Made by a program: the position numbers and the translations under genes
Source: Acidimicrobiia bacterium
GTDB lineage: Bacteria > Acidobacteriota > Vicinamibacteria > Vicinamibacterales > UBA2999
Direction: 5' to 3'
Length of the DNA stretch: 36,130 nt
NCBI GenBank assembly: GCA_016871255.1
Contig: VFZH01000025.1
Location: 1-36,130 of the forward strand
In this document: in pieces, positions 33,844 through 36,130 of the stretch
Numbering within the stretch: position 1 is the stretch's first letter
Layout of the letters: each line of letters begins with the position of its first letter
Notes under the pieces: model-generated
What the model was told of the DNA's origin: nothing
The model's database searches: none
Seen by the model: the letters and a program-made list of their open reading frames with translations, nothing else

Positions 33844-34264
33844 CGTCGGTCCGGCCGGCGTCGATCGCCGTGTCCTCGGTGACCGGCGCCGCGGCATCCG
33901 GGAAGAGCGGTTCGGGCGGATGGTCGTGCAGATCCCGCAGGATCCGCTCGATGCGGTCCTGGTGTTCCACGCTGTCGTCGAACCGGAACTGGAACTCGGG
34001 GACGCGGCGGAGGCCGAGCTGTTCGCCCACGCGGCGCCGGACGAACGGCGTCGCCCGATCGAGGGCCCGCGCCGTGTCCGTGCGGGCGCGCTCGTCGCCC
34101 AGCATCGTGTAGTAGACGCGGGCGATCTGGAGGTCGGGGGTCATGGTGACGCGCGTCAGCGTGATGAAGCCGATCCCGGGGTCGTGCAGATCGCCCCGGG
34201 CCAGCATGTCGCTGATACCCCGGCGAATCTGGTCGCCGACACGGTCAGGCCGGAAGTGAGTCAT
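33836..34264 (-). CDS. rbfA: 30S ribosome-binding factor RbfA
   Basis: A 142-residue late small-subunit assembly factor with a type II KH-like fold. Signatures: [18 protein letters not shown] (about residues 4-21), [20 protein letters not shown] (about 28-47), ARVYYTMLG (48-56), [20 protein letters not shown] (about 76-95) and [17 protein letters not shown] (96-112). About 25 residues of acidic and Pro-rich tail extend beyond the usual 115-120. It lies 40 bp downstream of infB and overlaps the next gene, in the standard order. Confidence 0.96.
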   Translation of the reverse strand: MTHFRPDRVGDQIRRGISDMLARGDLHDPGIGFITLTRVTMTPDLQIARVYYTMLGDERARTDTARALDRATPFVRRRVGEQLGLRRVPEFQFRFDDSVEHQDRIERILRDLHDHPPEPLFPDAAAPVTEDTAIDAGRTDDD

Positions 34265-34304
34265 GACCCCAGTGCGCCGCGGCGCCCGGGCCGGGCGGTC
34301 GCGG

Positions 34305-36130
<1,826 letters not shown>

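Overview
The window is about 36 kb of GC-rich, gene-dense bacterial chromosome. The gene content suggests an Acidobacteriota-like Gram-negative, possibly Vicinamibacteria. This is an inference from several things: a short secreted protein ending its N-terminal block in VYTNDDL, an archaeal-type ProRS, a VKOR-DsbA fusion, very high GC and frequent GTG starts. No rRNA or tRNA gene is visible to prove it. I found no phage, IS element, CRISPR array or toxin-antitoxin pair; most of the window is core or near-core.

Layout. (1) 139-5264, minus strand: a likely operon of a Yip1-like membrane protein, a MacA/HlyD-type adaptor, two MacB/FtsX-type permeases and a VOC protein. No ABC ATPase is present, so the exporter is incomplete here. 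(2) 5347-16048, plus strand: an outer-membrane barrel protein of PorV/UPF0164 type, then a type IV pilus block: extension ATPase (PilB-like, short), retraction ATPase PilT, platform PilC, major pilin, a VKOR-DsbA disulfide-forming fusion, prepilin peptidase, three minor-pilin-like proteins (PilV-, PilW- and PilX/GspK-like) and a small secreted coiled-coil protein. The mature regions of all four pilin-like proteins have exactly two cysteines, which fits the disulfide machinery sitting among them. (3) 16058-20214: aroB (minus) diverges from nadB-proS (plus) with only 27 bp between start codons. (4) 20278-23222: tatA-tatC (minus), from a near-consensus promoter, diverge from an S41 C-terminal processing protease. 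(5) 23223-28678: an intergenic palindrome and promoter, then smc with unusual low-complexity inserts in its head region, a structured intergenic stretch and an M48 metalloprotease. (6) 28707-36130, minus strand: a Tat-exported cupredoxin, an intergenic region bounded by 33-bp inverted repeats, and the classic infB-rbfA-(nrnA)-truB-rpsO-pnp translation and RNA-processing cluster, with infB running off the right edge.

How it fits together. The pilus block holds the ATPases, the platform, the peptidase and the pilins but no pilMNOPQ, so alignment and secretin genes must lie elsewhere. The Tat system and the cupredoxin with a twin-arginine leader are in the same neighbourhood. I see no single dramatic new system. 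The best leads are the cysteine-paired pilins next to a disulfide-forming enzyme, the inverted-repeat intergenic element before the cupredoxin gene, and the Asn-Gly-rich insert in SMC.
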